Shown here in pieces: positions 33,003 to 44,839 of a DNA stretch of 64,000 nucleotides. The stretch covers positions 273,694,662-273,758,661 of the forward strand of contig NC_090322.1 of NCBI RefSeq assembly GCF_040869045.1. Reading direction: 5' to 3'. Position numbers and translations under genes: made by a program. Under the pieces are notes generated by a model. That model had not been told where the DNA came from and ran no database searches. It worked only from the letters and a program-made list of their open reading frames with translations. Each line of letters opens with the position of its first letter. Positions within the stretch are counted from its first letter, which is position 1. This stretch comes from Eurosta solidaginis (lineage: Eukaryota; Arthropoda; Insecta; Diptera; Tephritidae).

Positions 33003-36000
33003 ATGGTTTTAGAGATGTGTCGGGTCTGTTTATTGCCGGACGATAGAGTGCATCTGCTGGATTGGCATCAGCCCATTGACTCCTTTGAATATGTTTTATC
33101 GTACAAGGAGTGTTTTTGTCAATGTACACAAATTAATCTGAGTTTAAATGATGATCCAAGTGAAACAGAGGATGACCGAACACAATATCTGTGCTTCTGC
33201 TGCGCCCAAAGTCTCAAGGACGCCCATGAGTTTATTGAAAAAGCGAAAAAGGCTGATATTGAATTGCGTTCGAGACAAACTGACAAAACTTTTGAATGGG
33301 TGGCAGTAAGTGCAAAAAGTGTGGAAATTGAGATGAAGGAAGATCCGGGCGTAGATGACAAGGTAATTCTTTACTTTAGACCACAGCTGCTAATGCATGT
33401 CCAAAAATATTGGGATAGGTGCCAAAATACCATTTTGGTCCCAAATTCACTAATCCGAAAAAGTTTAAATTCTGTCACGAAATGTAGCTAATTATTTTCA
33501 TGTAGTTGTTGTTATTTAAAGATTTTGTTGTACACACACACTTATATATGTAAAAAGTTGTAGGACCCACCCCAGGGTTATTTTATATAAGAGCGGGCGA
33601 AGCGCGACAGTTCAGAGAGTTCTGTAGAAATATACTATGGATTCCATCCCCTGCTTCGAAGTTGTAGTAAGTAATTTTTGGGTTTATGGGAATATCTTGT
33701 AAGAAGCAATATTTTTTATTTCCAAAACGCGTCCTTTGATACATCATCCGACATGTATTCGCAGTTAGCAAAAAAAAAAAAACTCTATCCTATATGTATT
33801 TTTCGGAAGAACTGCCTCGAGGAAATAAACGAAACAAACATATGGAACAACGAAACAACGGACAAAAAGGGCCTTTATTTATCAAACAATATTGACGAGG
33901 AGGACATTAGCATTGCAAATTTGAAAAAGGAACTAGAAGAACATTCTTCAGTTGAGAAACGAATACCTGCATCAAAAAATAAACAAAAAAGAAAAGACCA
34001 TGCTTTAGATGAAAATACGAAAAGTGAAGATGAGGAAGATTCTATGAACAACACAGAAATGCATTCGTCCAAGGAAAGTGACAAAGATACTTCTCCAGAG
34101 AAAAAAATAGAAGTAGCTCCAAGGAAAAAGGACCAAAGCAAAGTAAAGATAAAAAAACCTAGAAAAAATAAGGTAAATTTGGACGAAATGGTGGCCTGTG
34201 AAGTATGTAAAAAAGTGATGAAGAGAAAGGCTTTAAGGAAGCATAAACACAAACCAAGATCGTTCCTTTGTAAAGCTTGCCGTAAGTATTCTAATTTTGA
34301 AGCTTGTATTAATTGTTAAACTAACCTATACTCTGACATATCAGCAAGAACATTCAGTGAAGCAACAACTCTGAAGAATCATGAACGCACCCATGACGAA
34401 AATAGACGAAGATTTCCATGTGAAAAATGCGACCAATCATTTTTATCATCTTACAGTTACAAGGCACATTTAAAAACGCATGATTTAAACCGGAAACCCA
34501 GTTTTCAATGCACACAATGTGACAAAGCATTTTTACAAAGAGCTGGACTGTTGAGTCATATGCTTCATCACGAGGGACCTAAATGGAAATGTACTTTTTG
34601 CGATAAACGATATGTTCGACAATCAGATCTAACAGTTCATCTGCGCACCCATTCAGGAGAAACTCCATTTCAATGCAATATATGTGGCAAATCCTACATC
34701 CACATACGTATTTTAAATAAGCATATGCAACAGCACGGTGGATTCGTTCGCTACACTTGCTTAACTTGTGGCGAACAGTTCTCAAAATATAATAAATATT
34801 ATGCGCATCGGCAGCAACACTTTGGATTGCCCTATAAATGCGTCGTATGTGAAAGACAATTTAATGATGCTTATAAGTAAGTCCACGTAATATTCAGGGC
34901 CCGAATCGTGTTATACCATCCGTGCCGAAATCCATTTTTTTAATAGCAATAGGCCTGCATCAGTTAATGGGACTAATAAGATATGTGAAATAGAGACCAA
35001 TTATACTTGTGGTGGCTCTACATCAAATAGACAATATTACATTTTGATTTATCTTAGTTTAAGTTTAGCTCTTCTTTGGCCACTGTAAGAATAAACTCTT
35101 GTTTTTGTATTTTCTTGTAGTCTCCGTTACATGAATAAACGACTATGAGAGTGTTTTTCAGTTAGCTGTTCACTTTGCACATAGAGCGAGTTATAGCTTC
35201 AATAACATTCGCATAGCGGCAAAAAACACTTCTCATCTGATCATACAGTAGAAAACACGTGTTATAACTACTCACAAAATCCTACATTGGTAACCCGAGA
35301 CAAAAATAAAATAAATTCCAGAAAAACGTAACGGTGCGCTTCATAAAAGCTAACAGTATTTCAGTTCATTTGGCAAAATGACGCCACCAACAGAAAACAA
35401 AACGGTTGGCACGACCGAAGGTCCCAATGGAATTCCAGGCAATAAAACAATAACGCCCCCCGGAATACAAGATGTGAACGCCGTATCAGTCAAAATTGAC
35501 ATGCCGACGATTGACCGACGAAACATTGAAGGCTGGTTTCTTAGCTTGGACTATTGGTTCCCTGCAATGGGCATCAAAAGCGACATTCAAAAGTTCAACA
35601 TAGTCATGGCAGCGTTAGCACCACGTATGCTACAAGATTTTTTAGCAACGGCAGGCCAAATACCCGAACAAGGTAAATACGAGTACATAAAAACAAGGCT
35701 TATTACCTTCTGTGCAGATAGCCAACAAAAGCGTCTGAACCAAATGCTAAATGAAACCCAGCTAGGGGACCAAAAGCCGAGCCAACTATTTTCCGAAATG
35801 ATGAGGTTAGCAGGCGACGCTATGCATGAATCTGCCGTCAAGAACATTTGGGCAAAGCGTTTACCAATTTATGCCCAAGCAGCTGTGGCCGCGTGCACAG
35901 GCCGACCCGAGGAGTATCTCAAAATAGCAGACGCTATTGTTGACACAATAAGCCTCCAAATCAATAGCGCTTCCGCTGTACAAGGCACGTTAGGTAAACA

Positions 36001-39000
36001 ACCAATGACTCCAGCTCCAGCAACCGACCCCAAAGGGGAATACGACGATTTGCGCAGTGCTATAAACCAACTATCAAAGAGATTCGATCGCATGTATAGC
36101 GCGCGTGATAGACAATTCGACCGCTCCCGTCAACGATCACGACAACGGTCTACCGAACGAGCTCGGAGCAGCACGCCCGCCTACCCCGACGAGTGTTGGT
36201 ACCACAGGAAATTTGGCCCCGATAGCAGAAACTGCCGACAACCATGTAAGTACAAAAAGTCAAATAACAACGACAACGATCAAAAATTATTATCAGCGGC
36301 CACTGGCGCAAAACACGCGGCGGTCGCCAGTGTTAACCGCCTAACAATTAGCGTCCAAAAATCCGCCATCCCGTTCTTAATCGACACCGGAGCAGACATA
36401 TCCGTATTGCCTCGGAAATATGCAACCTCTAGTGTCAAATCAACCATACAATTATACGCTGCGAACGGCACTCCAATCGCCACGTTCGGTCAACGCAATC
36501 TCAGCCTCGATCTCGGTCTTCGACGTACCTTTGACTGGGCATTTACTATCGCAGATGTCCAAATCCCAATAATTGGCGCAGACTTCATACGCCATCACGG
36601 TCTTCTAATCGACTTGAAAAACAATCACTTAATCGACAACTTGACGAAAATTAAAGCGAAGTGCCTTCCAAAACAGGTAAGCGCGTTAATAATCCTCACA
36701 TTCGATAGCACCAGAAACTACGCCGAAATATTGCAGGAATTCAAAGACATTACTACCTTATCATCAGTTCGCCCATCACGAGGCCTTACGACACAACATC
36801 GAATAGAGACGACAGGGCAACCAGTGTTTGCACGTGCCCAACGCCTTGATCCCAACAAACTTAAGATAGCAAAATCCGAATTCGAACTTCTCATGCGCCA
36901 GGGTATTATACGTCCATCCAGCAGCAACTATGCCAGCCCGTTGCATATGGTAAAAAAATCAGACGGATCATGGCGCCCGTGCGGCGATTACAGGAGGTTG
37001 AATGCACAGACAACACCAGACAGGTACCCAATCCCGTACTTGCAGGATTGTACATCGATGTTAGAAGACAAAAAAATCTTGAGCAAAATAGACCTGCAAA
37101 AAGCCTACCACCAGTTGCTAATACACCCCGATGATGTCCACAAGACAGCTATTACAACACCGTTCGGTCTCTACGAGTATTTATATATGCCGTTCGGTCT
37201 AAGAAACGCGGCTCAGTCTCAAAATGACGAGGAGCACCGACAACATCTACGAGATGTATTCACACGGTTACGGGAGTACGGACTGGCCATAAACCCAGCC
37301 AAATGCGAATTCGGTGTAAGGCGGATTTAAGTACCTTGGGCATCTGATCACAGCCTCTGGTACACAACCACTGCCGGAACGCGTAGAAGCTATAATAAAG
37401 TTTGAAAAACCTGGGGCGGCATATCAACTAAAAAAGTTTATAGCAACAGTAAATTTTTACCAAAAGCGGCTGAATATCAACGAATTCTCACCGAAATGAT
37501 ACCAGGAAACAAACGAAATGATAAGACCAATCTGTCGTGGAACGACGAGCAAACATCTGCCTTCGAAAAATGTAAGCACGAGCTCGCATCAGCAGCAATA
37601 CTCGCACACCCACGAGCTGACGCAACGTTATTCCTAACGACCGACGCATCTGACGTAGCGATGGGCGCCGCTCTAAATCAGATGACCGCAGACGGACCAC
37701 AACCTCTTGGATACTTTTCAAAAAAACTAACCAACACCGAGAGGAAATACAGCACCGCGAACTATTGGCCGTGTATAAAGCGGTGAAACATTTCAGATAT
37801 ATGCTGGAAGGTCGACAATTTTATATATTGACCGATCACAAGCCACTTACGTATGCCTTCAACCAAAATAACGAAAAAGCATCACCACGTCAACAACGCC
37901 ACCTGGATTTCATAAGCCAATTTTCAACTGATCTCCGCCACATACAGGGCTCAAACAACAATATCGCAGATTTACTATCAAGGGTCCTTACTATCAAATC
38001 ACATATCGACTTCAACGCAATAGCGAAAGAACAAGAGAGCGACGGCGAAATAGACGAATTGCGAAAAAGAAGACATACCAAATCGCCCATCCAAAAGTAC
38101 GACCTGCCGGATCGTCGGTTGGCTCATGTCAATGTCGACATAATTGGACCGCTCCCGCTACATAACGACCAACGATACTGCCTAACCATGATCGATCGCT
38201 TCACGCGGTGGCCGGAAGCCGTACCGATTCCTAACATTACGGCCGATACCGTTGCCCGCGCGTTCGTAGCAACCTGGGTCGCTAGATTTGGTTGTCCACA
38301 GTACATAACAACCGATCACGGACGACAGTTCGAGTCCCATCTCCTAAAGGAACTATACAAAATGCTAGGAACCAAGCACATAAGAACCACGCCATATCAC
38401 CCACAAGCAAATGGTATGATCGAGCGTTGGCATCGAACCTTTAAATCATCCGTTTTGGCAACCGGAAAGGACCAATGGAGAGATAACTTACCCCTCTTGC
38501 TATTGGGTCTAAGAGCTGCATACAAACAAGAATTAAAAGCTTCCCCAGCAGAACTGCTATACGGATCGACTATCAAAATACCTGGGGAATTTATTGAGTA
38601 TTCAGACTCCGTCATAACACCGTACGAATTCCTAAAAAACTTACGACAGACAATGGATAAATTGCGACCGACACAATCAGTTTCATGGATCACCAACGAG
38701 CTTCATGCACCCAGATTTATCAAAATGCTCGCACGTTCTAGTTCGTACTGACAGCATTCGTCCGTCACTTACGGCCCCATACGAGGGTCCATTTGAGGTG
38801 CTACATCGACAAACAAAATTTTTTACATTGTTGATCCGGGGAAAACATACCAATATCAGCATCGATCGCTTGAAACCTGCATACATTTGGCACGAAGATA
38901 CGCCTTTGGAATCACCAACGCAGTCAACACAAAACGGCCAACCTACGCACAAAATTCTACATACTCATAAGATATATAAATTATATAAATTTTTACAAAT

Positions 39001-39292
39001 GGTTTGACAGATTCATATTTATCGTTTGAACGAAAATGGTTTTTCATCTGTGATCGTATAACACGATACGTGCCCAGTTTTTTAAGTTCTATTGTTGTTT
39101 ACTTAATTTTTCAGATGCAAGCGTCATGTCAGGGGCGTCCATAAAATTATTGAGGACAGCGAGGTAGAAAAGCTTTCAGTGCGACAGTATGACACAAAAG
39201 AACATAGGGGTAGAATAGTCGAAGTATTAAAAAGTCCAGAGGAGCAGGATAACTATACTACAGATGTAACGAATGAAAATGAAAATAATTGA
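33003..39292 (+). CDS. ZAD-C2H2 zinc-finger protein with transposon-filled introns
   Basis: Exons 33003-33362, 33810-34281, 34345-34876 and 39115-39292 sum to 1542 bases, about 513 residues. Exon 3 is 532 bases, as in the paralogue at 17079. The ZAD domain has C6, C9, C64 and C67. A long acidic/basic linker (exon 2) ends with [11 protein letters not shown], and C2H2 fingers follow in exon 3. The last finger is split by intron 3 and completed in exon 4 (CKRHVRGVH). Intron 1 (33363-33809) is mainly a MITE, intron 2 is 63 bp, and intron 3 is 4.24 kb with a gypsy. The exon 2 start is the least certain: the GAAG acceptor at 33806-33809 keeps the phase, but the one at 33764 also would. It is a likely nuclear regulator with unknown target. 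Confidence 0.85.
33362..33775 (+). mobile_element. MITE occupying intron 1 of the ZAD gene
   Basis: It begins ggtaattctttactttag, the family terminus, and continues with agctgctaa. It holds the centre motif gagcgggcgaagcgcgac with atactatggattcc, and ends in a degraded right arm near 33770. Its second base starts the GT of the intron donor. Confidence 0.65.
35009..35276 (+). repeat. 5' LTR of the CsRn1-like gypsy
   Basis: 268 bp, TGTGGTGGCTC to ACTCACA. It contains an aataaac near 35091 and a second near 35135. The related solo copy is at 16442-16754. Confidence 0.75.
35378..37330 (+). pseudogene. gypsy Gag-protease-RT, catalytic site deleted
   Basis: 650 codons. The capsid is at residues about 45-220 ([12 protein letters not shown]...). 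The Gag zinc motif is of the CHCC type ([18 protein letters not shown], about 273-290) that marks the CsRn1 clade. The protease has LIDTGADIS near 332. RT runs from the fingers ([22 protein letters not shown]) to PFGLRNAAQ. The next residues, where the Y-x-D-D box should stand, are missing: the frame jumps to [11 protein letters not shown]. The copy therefore cannot reverse-transcribe. A frame break follows at 37330. Confidence 0.85.
37331..39007 (+). pseudogene. gypsy RNase H and integrase remnants
   Basis: Frames 37496-37786, 37765-38751 and 38705-39007 give the thumb, RNase H ([27 protein letters not shown]) and the integrase core with [16 protein letters not shown] and GMIERWHR as the D-D-E residues. 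They end with the C-terminal [10 protein letters not shown] module. The integrase HHCC zinc region between DELRKR and HTKSP is deleted. At least three frame breaks are present. Confidence 0.8.
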
Positions 39293-39307
39293 TTTTTTCA
39301 GTATTTT

Positions 39308-39318
39308 CAATAAAATAC
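39308..39318 (+). terminator. polyadenylation signal of the plus-strand ZAD gene
   Basis: AATAAA within tcaataaaatac lies about 17 bp after the stop codon. Confidence 0.6.
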
Positions 39319-39319
39319 A

Positions 39320-39574
39320 AGTACATTTATAGGACTATTAATTATTCCATCAACCTATTGATTAATTACTTCCCGATGAAATATTATATGAAATTTTAGA
39401 ATAAATTATATAGATATACATATATAAGAATTGTAAAAAATGGACCGCATAGTGCAAGGGCCCTTCCTAGGCGTACGGTACACACAGACTCCACTAAAAA
39501 TGTTGTGTTTGTATTTGAAGCTATGCTGGCGTTGTACAGCACTGGTTAAGTGAGTTAATCTTCAAGGATGCGCG
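39320..39574. other. non-coding gap
   Basis: AT-rich spacer downstream of the ZAD gene, nothing recognised. Confidence 0.4.
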
Positions 39575-39880
39575 TGTATATCAGCTAATAATTTCGACAA
39601 TAGTACCAATTAGGAAAGTAAAAGATTCAATAATGGCAGAAGAACTAAGGCCGATAAATACATTGCCGAACATAGAAAAGATTCTGGAAATTGTTATAAA
39701 AAATCAACTGGTTAATTACTTAGAAAATAATAAAATCCTTATAAAGGAACCATCCGGTTTCCGAGAAAGGCACTCTTGCGAGACGGCGTTAAATTACGTC
39801 ATATCTAGCTGTAAGGAAGAGTTGAGCCTAAAAAAACATATAGTAGCAGTTTTCATTGACCTGAAACAATTGATAGGAAT
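39575..39880 (+). pseudogene. RT fragment of the hairpin LINE family
   Basis: It encodes the segment LRPINTLPNIEKIL through FRERHSCETALNYV to AVFIDLKQ, clearly the same family as the copy that starts at 39885. It lacks everything after motif A. A separate truncated copy sits directly before the longer one. Confidence 0.75.
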
Positions 39881-40092
39881 ATAATGATCGAGTATTATAA
39901 GAAACTAATCAAAATTAAAAAAATTAAGTATATGGAGAAAAATATTGCCTTAAATTCTTCTGATAGGAAATTAATGTGGAAACACCTCAAGCAAGCAATA
40001 AACTTAACTGAGGTGCGTGACAATATCCTGACAGTGATTGTAAATGGTATAAGATATGAAACACCCGAGGATATAGCTTCTTTGTTGATAGT

Positions 40093-41593
40093 ATTGGTGA
40101 CATAAATCTAGAAATGGAAACGTTGGATAGTGGCGACAGTGTGCAATACACGGTTAGCACATGTCTGATATTCCAAGAAGTTACGGTTGATGATGTCATA
40201 TTGGTAGCTAAAAGGTTAAAAAATAAAATCGGAGGAACAAATTTACTATCAGAAGGAGTAATTAAGGATTCGGTGTCATACATGGGACATTTCTATGCGG
40301 ATATCATAAATAAATCATTAGTAGAGGGAATAGTGCCTGACGCATGGAAAATATCAACAATAGTGCCAATAAAGAAGGTAAAAAATTCATTAAAGGCAGA
40401 AGATCTGAGACCGATCAACACGTTGCCGAATATCGAAAAAATTCTAGAAACAGTAGTAAAAGATCAGCTCATAAGTTACTTGGAAATAAATAAAATACTA
40501 ATTAAAGAACAATACGGTTTCAGAGAAGGCCACTCTTGTGAAACGGCTTTAAATTATGTAATATCGAGTTGGAAAGAAGAACTAAATCAAAAGAAAAGTA
40601 TACTTGCGGTTTTTATCGACTTGAAGAGAGCATTTGAAACTATAGACAGAAATATAATGATTAAAAAATTAGAAAAAATTGGAATTAGGGGCAACGAGCT
40701 GCAGTGGTTTCAGAGCTTTTTAGGTAACCGAAGACAAAAAACAGCCATTGAGTCGGTTGTTTCGGAAGAGGTATTGACAGGAATTGGATTTCCACAAGGA
40801 TCGGTTTTGGCACCGGTCCTATTTAACATATATATAAATGATATATCTTCGGCGCTAAAACATAGTAAAATAAGGCTGTTTGCGGATGACGCACTGCTCG
40901 AAGTAAGTGAACTTGATATCATGTTAGCTAGGAGCAAAATGCAGGAAGACTTGAACACCCTATACAGGTGGCTTTGTAACAATAAGCTTAAACTTAATGT
41001 TAATAAAACCAATTTTATGGTCATATCTAGAGCGATGAATAAGGAATCTTGTAATATCGAGCTAAAAATAATGAACTCAAACATTAACGAAGTTAAAACT
41101 TTCAAGTACTTAGGGGTTCAGATTGATAATAAATTAAAATTTAATGATCATATTGATTATATAGTTGCCAAAATAGGCAAGAAAATTGGTTTTTGGAAAA
41201 GGTCATGCAAATTTATCAGTAGAAAATACAAACTAAAAATGTATAAATCCATCATAGAGCCGCATTTCATATAATTGTCCCACAATATTCTTTATGGCCA
41301 ATGTAACTCAGGTAGATAAGCTACAAGTTATGCAAAATAAAGCTGTGAGATTTATATTAAACATGAGGTATGATACTCCCATTAATAACAAGATAGAAGC
41401 ACTAAACTGGTTGAGTATAAAACAGCTCATATTCTACCACAGTATGAAATTTGTATTTAATATTAGGCACGGTAAATTCCAACAACAAATTTCGCTGGAA
41501 TTCGGTATTTCAGCCTATATATTTACTGTTGCTGATCGGGATCACTCGCATTCCGACAGCATTAATATAACAATAAAATTATATGATGTGTAA
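40093..41593 (+). pseudogene. LINE reverse transcriptase
   Basis: RT core with GFREGHSCETAL (fingers), FIDLKRAFETID (motif A), GFPQGSVLAPVLFNIYIND (motif B), the catalytic FADD box near 40885, and FKYLGVQID (thumb). A stop after PHFI (41272-41274) and a continuation in another frame as VDKLQVMQNKAVRFIL show one frameshift. A deletion joins HGKFQQQ to the UTR. The FADD spelling in place of YADD occurs in several CR1/Jockey-group families; the clade is not certain. Confidence 0.8.
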
Positions 41594-42065
41594 CCAAAAT
41601 AAGGTCAAACAAAAGTTGGAGCAGGGGGATTGGAAACACGTCCTTTTCAACCTCCCAATATATTTTGAGATGTGCTGATCGGAATCTTCATGCGTTCCGA
41701 CAGCGTCTTTACTAAACGAAGTTGAGGGGTGATTGGGTACACTTCAATTTCCAACATCCAAAGACATGTTTAGCTGTGTTGATCGGAGACCAATACATTC
41801 CGACAGCTTAAAATACAAATATAATTGAAAAATATAAGTTCCAAATTTTGTTGCCTTAAGCTGGGAGCCCTGGAGGATTGGAAACGCGTCCTTTCCAACC
41901 TTCCTTAAATGACTGGCTCACAGACTCGTCCGTTTGTTACGCCAGTAAATATGCTGATCGGAATCACATGGCATTCCAACAGCATATTCAATAGAAATAA
42001 ATGATATAATAATGAATTGTACTTAGTTGTTTAAGTTTTAGGCCTAAACAGCCGTAATAATAAAT
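41594..42065 (+). repeat. LINE 3' UTR with tandem hairpin units
   Basis: Three units, spaced 110-170 bp, each hold ggaaac(a/g)cgtcc and a small hairpin gctgatcgga...ttccgacagc (41675, 41787, 41950). The region is conserved with copies at 10330-10862 and 42840-43290. Confidence 0.75.
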
Positions 42066-42099
42066 AAATTAAATTAAAGTTAAATAAACTACAAAAAAT

Positions 42100-43290
42100 T
42101 TGTTTTAGGGAAAATGAATCGCAGTGATTTAGAAGCTTCTTATCAGACCGGAAACAAAGAACAACCATCGAGTCAGTAGTCTCACCCGCGGCACAGTGGA
42201 CATATGCTTACCACAAGGGTCGGTAATAGCACCAATCCTGTTCAACATTTACATAAACGATATATCATCAGCACTGAAATGCAGTAAAATCAGGTTGTTT
42301 GCATATGATGCGCTACTAGAAGTAAATGAAACGGACATTTCAATAGCAAGGAGAGATCATGTAAACTTATTAGTAAGGAAGATAAGTTGAAAGTTTATAG
42401 ATCCATCATAGAACCGCACTTCTTATATTGCCCTACAATATTCTTTATTGCCAATGAAACACAAGTAGACAGGTTACAAATTAATGCAAAACAAAGAGAT
42501 TGATCGATGCACTAAACTGGTTGAGTGTGAAACAGTTATTATTTTAACATAGTAGGAAATTTGTATTTTATATCAAGCATGGTAAATTACCAGACTACCT
42601 AAGTGAAAAACTTGTTTATGTGAATGAAACCCACCCTTACATAATCATGGAAAATAATAATTTTAGATTACCTCTTTTCAAAACAGAAATGACAAGCAAA
42701 ATACATTTTACAAAGGCCTGAAATGTTTTAATGAACTACCTAATCATGTTAAAAATTGTGAAAACTTAAACACCTTCAAAAACAGTTTATTAGAATATTG
42801 CAAAACCCTTCCAATAAGATAAAATATTTTGTATCTGTATTTCATGTTACTGATCCTTGAGCGTACATGGCAATCCAAACAGACACAGAGGAACCTTATG
42901 CATCAGGTCAAATACATATATCGCTCGCAATCAAATTGGGAACGAGTTCCTGAAAATATCGTCGCAGACAAACAGTTGGGGTGTTCATGACAATCAGGTA
43001 TATTCCTACAAAAATAATAAAATAATAATATATTATAATTATGTTTACATAAAAGCTGGTACAGGGAGGATTGGAAACACGTCCTTTCCAACCGCCCGAT
43101 AACAGTGGCCCATTCTGCTGAGCTGCTAGCTTTTGGGTTGACCGAAATCAAATGCATTCCGACAGCATAAATAATAAAACTGTGTAATCATACGTCTTGG
43201 AGTAGGGCAGGATTGAGAACACGTTCCTTCCAACCTCCCAATGAGCTAACTCCAAGACTCGCCCGTTTGGACCACTAGTTCCCGTGCTGA
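42100..43290 (+). mobile_element. degenerate third copy of the hairpin LINE
   Basis: It contains LPQGSVIAPILFNIYINDIS with FAYD in place of FADD (42196-42350), scattered thumb sequences to about 42830, and a UTR with the ggaaacacgtcc and attccgacagc motifs (42840-43290). Many deletions and stops. Confidence 0.75.
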
Positions 43291-43640
43291 TCTGGATCCC
43301 GAAAACCATCCATAAATCATCCCGGGAGGATCTCCAAACGATCCCGAAATAGTCCTGGAAAAGTCCCGAAATGACCCCGACGGGCTCCCGAAAGTCATCC
43401 CGAAATGATACCAGAAGGATTGATCTTGGAATAGTCCCGAAACAACTCCGAAGGGATCCCGGACGTATCCCGAAAATTATTCAGAAATTATTCCGGAATA
43501 GTCCCGAAATAATCCCGACGGGATGCCGGATGGATCGCGAACACTATCCAGAAATTATCCCGTAAAAGTACCGAAATGACTCTGACATATTCCAGAAAAA
43601 AATCCAAAATTAGCCCAACGGAATGCCGGACTGTAAGCCC
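43290..43640. repeat. CCCGAAA-type minisatellite
   Basis: The short phrases tcccgaaat, ccggaatagt and atcccgacgg recur every 15-25 bp in irregular order over about 350 bp. The open frame across it is a by-product of the repeat. Confidence 0.7.
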
Positions 43641-43679
43641 TGGACTTATTCGACCTATTCGAGTTTGTAATATTGGTGA

Positions 43680-44060
43680 GGGTCAGTAAACGTAAAGTTA
43701 TGTGTAAAAGCTATTAAAAAGTAATTGTTCGAAGGGTCTTGGGACCCCGCCGCCTTTCCATTTTAGAAAAAAATTTGGACATTAGATTATTGTCCATCTG
43801 TGTCCCAAATTTCATCAAAATCCGTGCAGCCGTTCTGGCGTGATTCAGTCACAAACACGAAAAAATACATTAATTAAATTATAACTATTCCCCCCCCCCC
43901 CCCCCTTTTCAAAAAAATATAGCTAGTATATCCTTCTAGACTATTGGCTACATGTGTGCAAAATTTCATCCAAATCCGTCCAGCCATTCTTGCGTGATTG
44001 AGTCACAAAAACAAACGTCTGGCCAAACATCAAAACTTTTCCATTTTTAATATATATTAG
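43680..44060. repeat. tail of an RTE-like or similar repeat, with 16-C run
   Basis: Two related pieces (aaatttcatcaaaatccgtg...gattcagtcacaaa and aaatttcatccaaatccgtc...gattgagtcacaaa) are separated by a run of 16 C at 43890-43905. This phrase is the 3' end of common insect non-LTR repeats. Class assignment from memory of such tails only. Confidence 0.5.
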
Positions 44061-44839
44061 ATTAAGATTTATCGCCCAGATTAAGCGGATTTTTTGTTAT
44101 GTAGCTCTTCTTACCTTAGTCATATTTCCGTATAATTAACTGCTATAAAAATACTTACAACTGGTTCATTGTTTTTGGTTTTCATAGTATCTAAATTGGT
44201 TATTCTCCGTATTTTTCATGAATTTGTATATTTGTCTCCTATGCTCTCTAGTCTCAGTCATCTTAATTGCATATCGCTTAACCCTGGGTTATGAACTCCC
44301 CTTACGTGTCACTTGCATCTGGAAAATATATTTTTTTATTTTAAGGAATGCATTAATATTGGAATTCAGATGTGAACCATTCTAGTCCTATTTCGAGATC
44401 CTTTCTATGTACCCGCAATCAGTCTCCAAAAATTTGAATTTTTAAACAACTTCGCCATATATATATCGTCGATAAAAGTGCAAAGCTACATGGCCAAAAT
44501 TGGATTTAGTTACAAATCCGAGTTAAACCGTCGCTTATTGCATTGCACATTTTACAGACGTTATATAAATATATATAGAAAGAGGAGGGACTTACCGGTA
44601 GGAATTAGTAAATTAGTGTTCACATATGCCGCACTTATATGTAAAACCAGTGTGCTGCTGACGATGTTTGTAATATTGGTCATATTTTGAAAATTGTTCT
44701 CCACAAGTTATGCAAGTGTAACAAAAATACCCTTCGTGCGTTTGGATGTGTCTGTTTAAGTCACGTTTGTTAGCATAGGATTTGCTACATAAATTACAAA
44801 GATGTTTTCCAGAATGAGTTATCAAATGAGCTCTCAGGT

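Larger units (their letters stand above)
35009..39007 (+). mobile_element. defective CsRn1-like gypsy in a ZAD intron
   Basis: The 5' LTR is at 35009-35276, followed by tggtaacccgagac as primer site (similar to a tRNA-Trp-type site) and a broken gag-pol. No 3' LTR is found before the intron ends, so the element is 3'-truncated. The sense orientation is the same as the host gene. A solo LTR of the same family lies at 16442-16754. Confidence 0.8.
34897..39075. mobile_element. TIR element in intron 3, opened by a gypsy
   Basis: gggcccgaatcgtgttatac at 34897 is matched by the complement gtataacacgatacgtgccc at 39056-39075. Only about 110 bp on the left and 70 bp on the right belong to it; the rest is the gypsy. 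Superfamily not determined. Confidence 0.6.
39885..42065 (+). mobile_element. 5'-truncated LINE of the hairpin family
   Basis: It begins in the EN-RT linker region, continues through RT (40114-41274), has a frame break, the C-terminal part (41294-41593), and a 470-bp 3' UTR with hairpins. It ends in an AT-rich ataaattaaattaaag tail. Two more copies of this family lie next to it (39575 and 42100) and one in reverse at 10330. Confidence 0.8.

Noticed and set aside
43371..43565. 64-codon frame full of Pro, Ile and Arg
   Set aside because: It is the translation of the CCCGAAA minisatellite.
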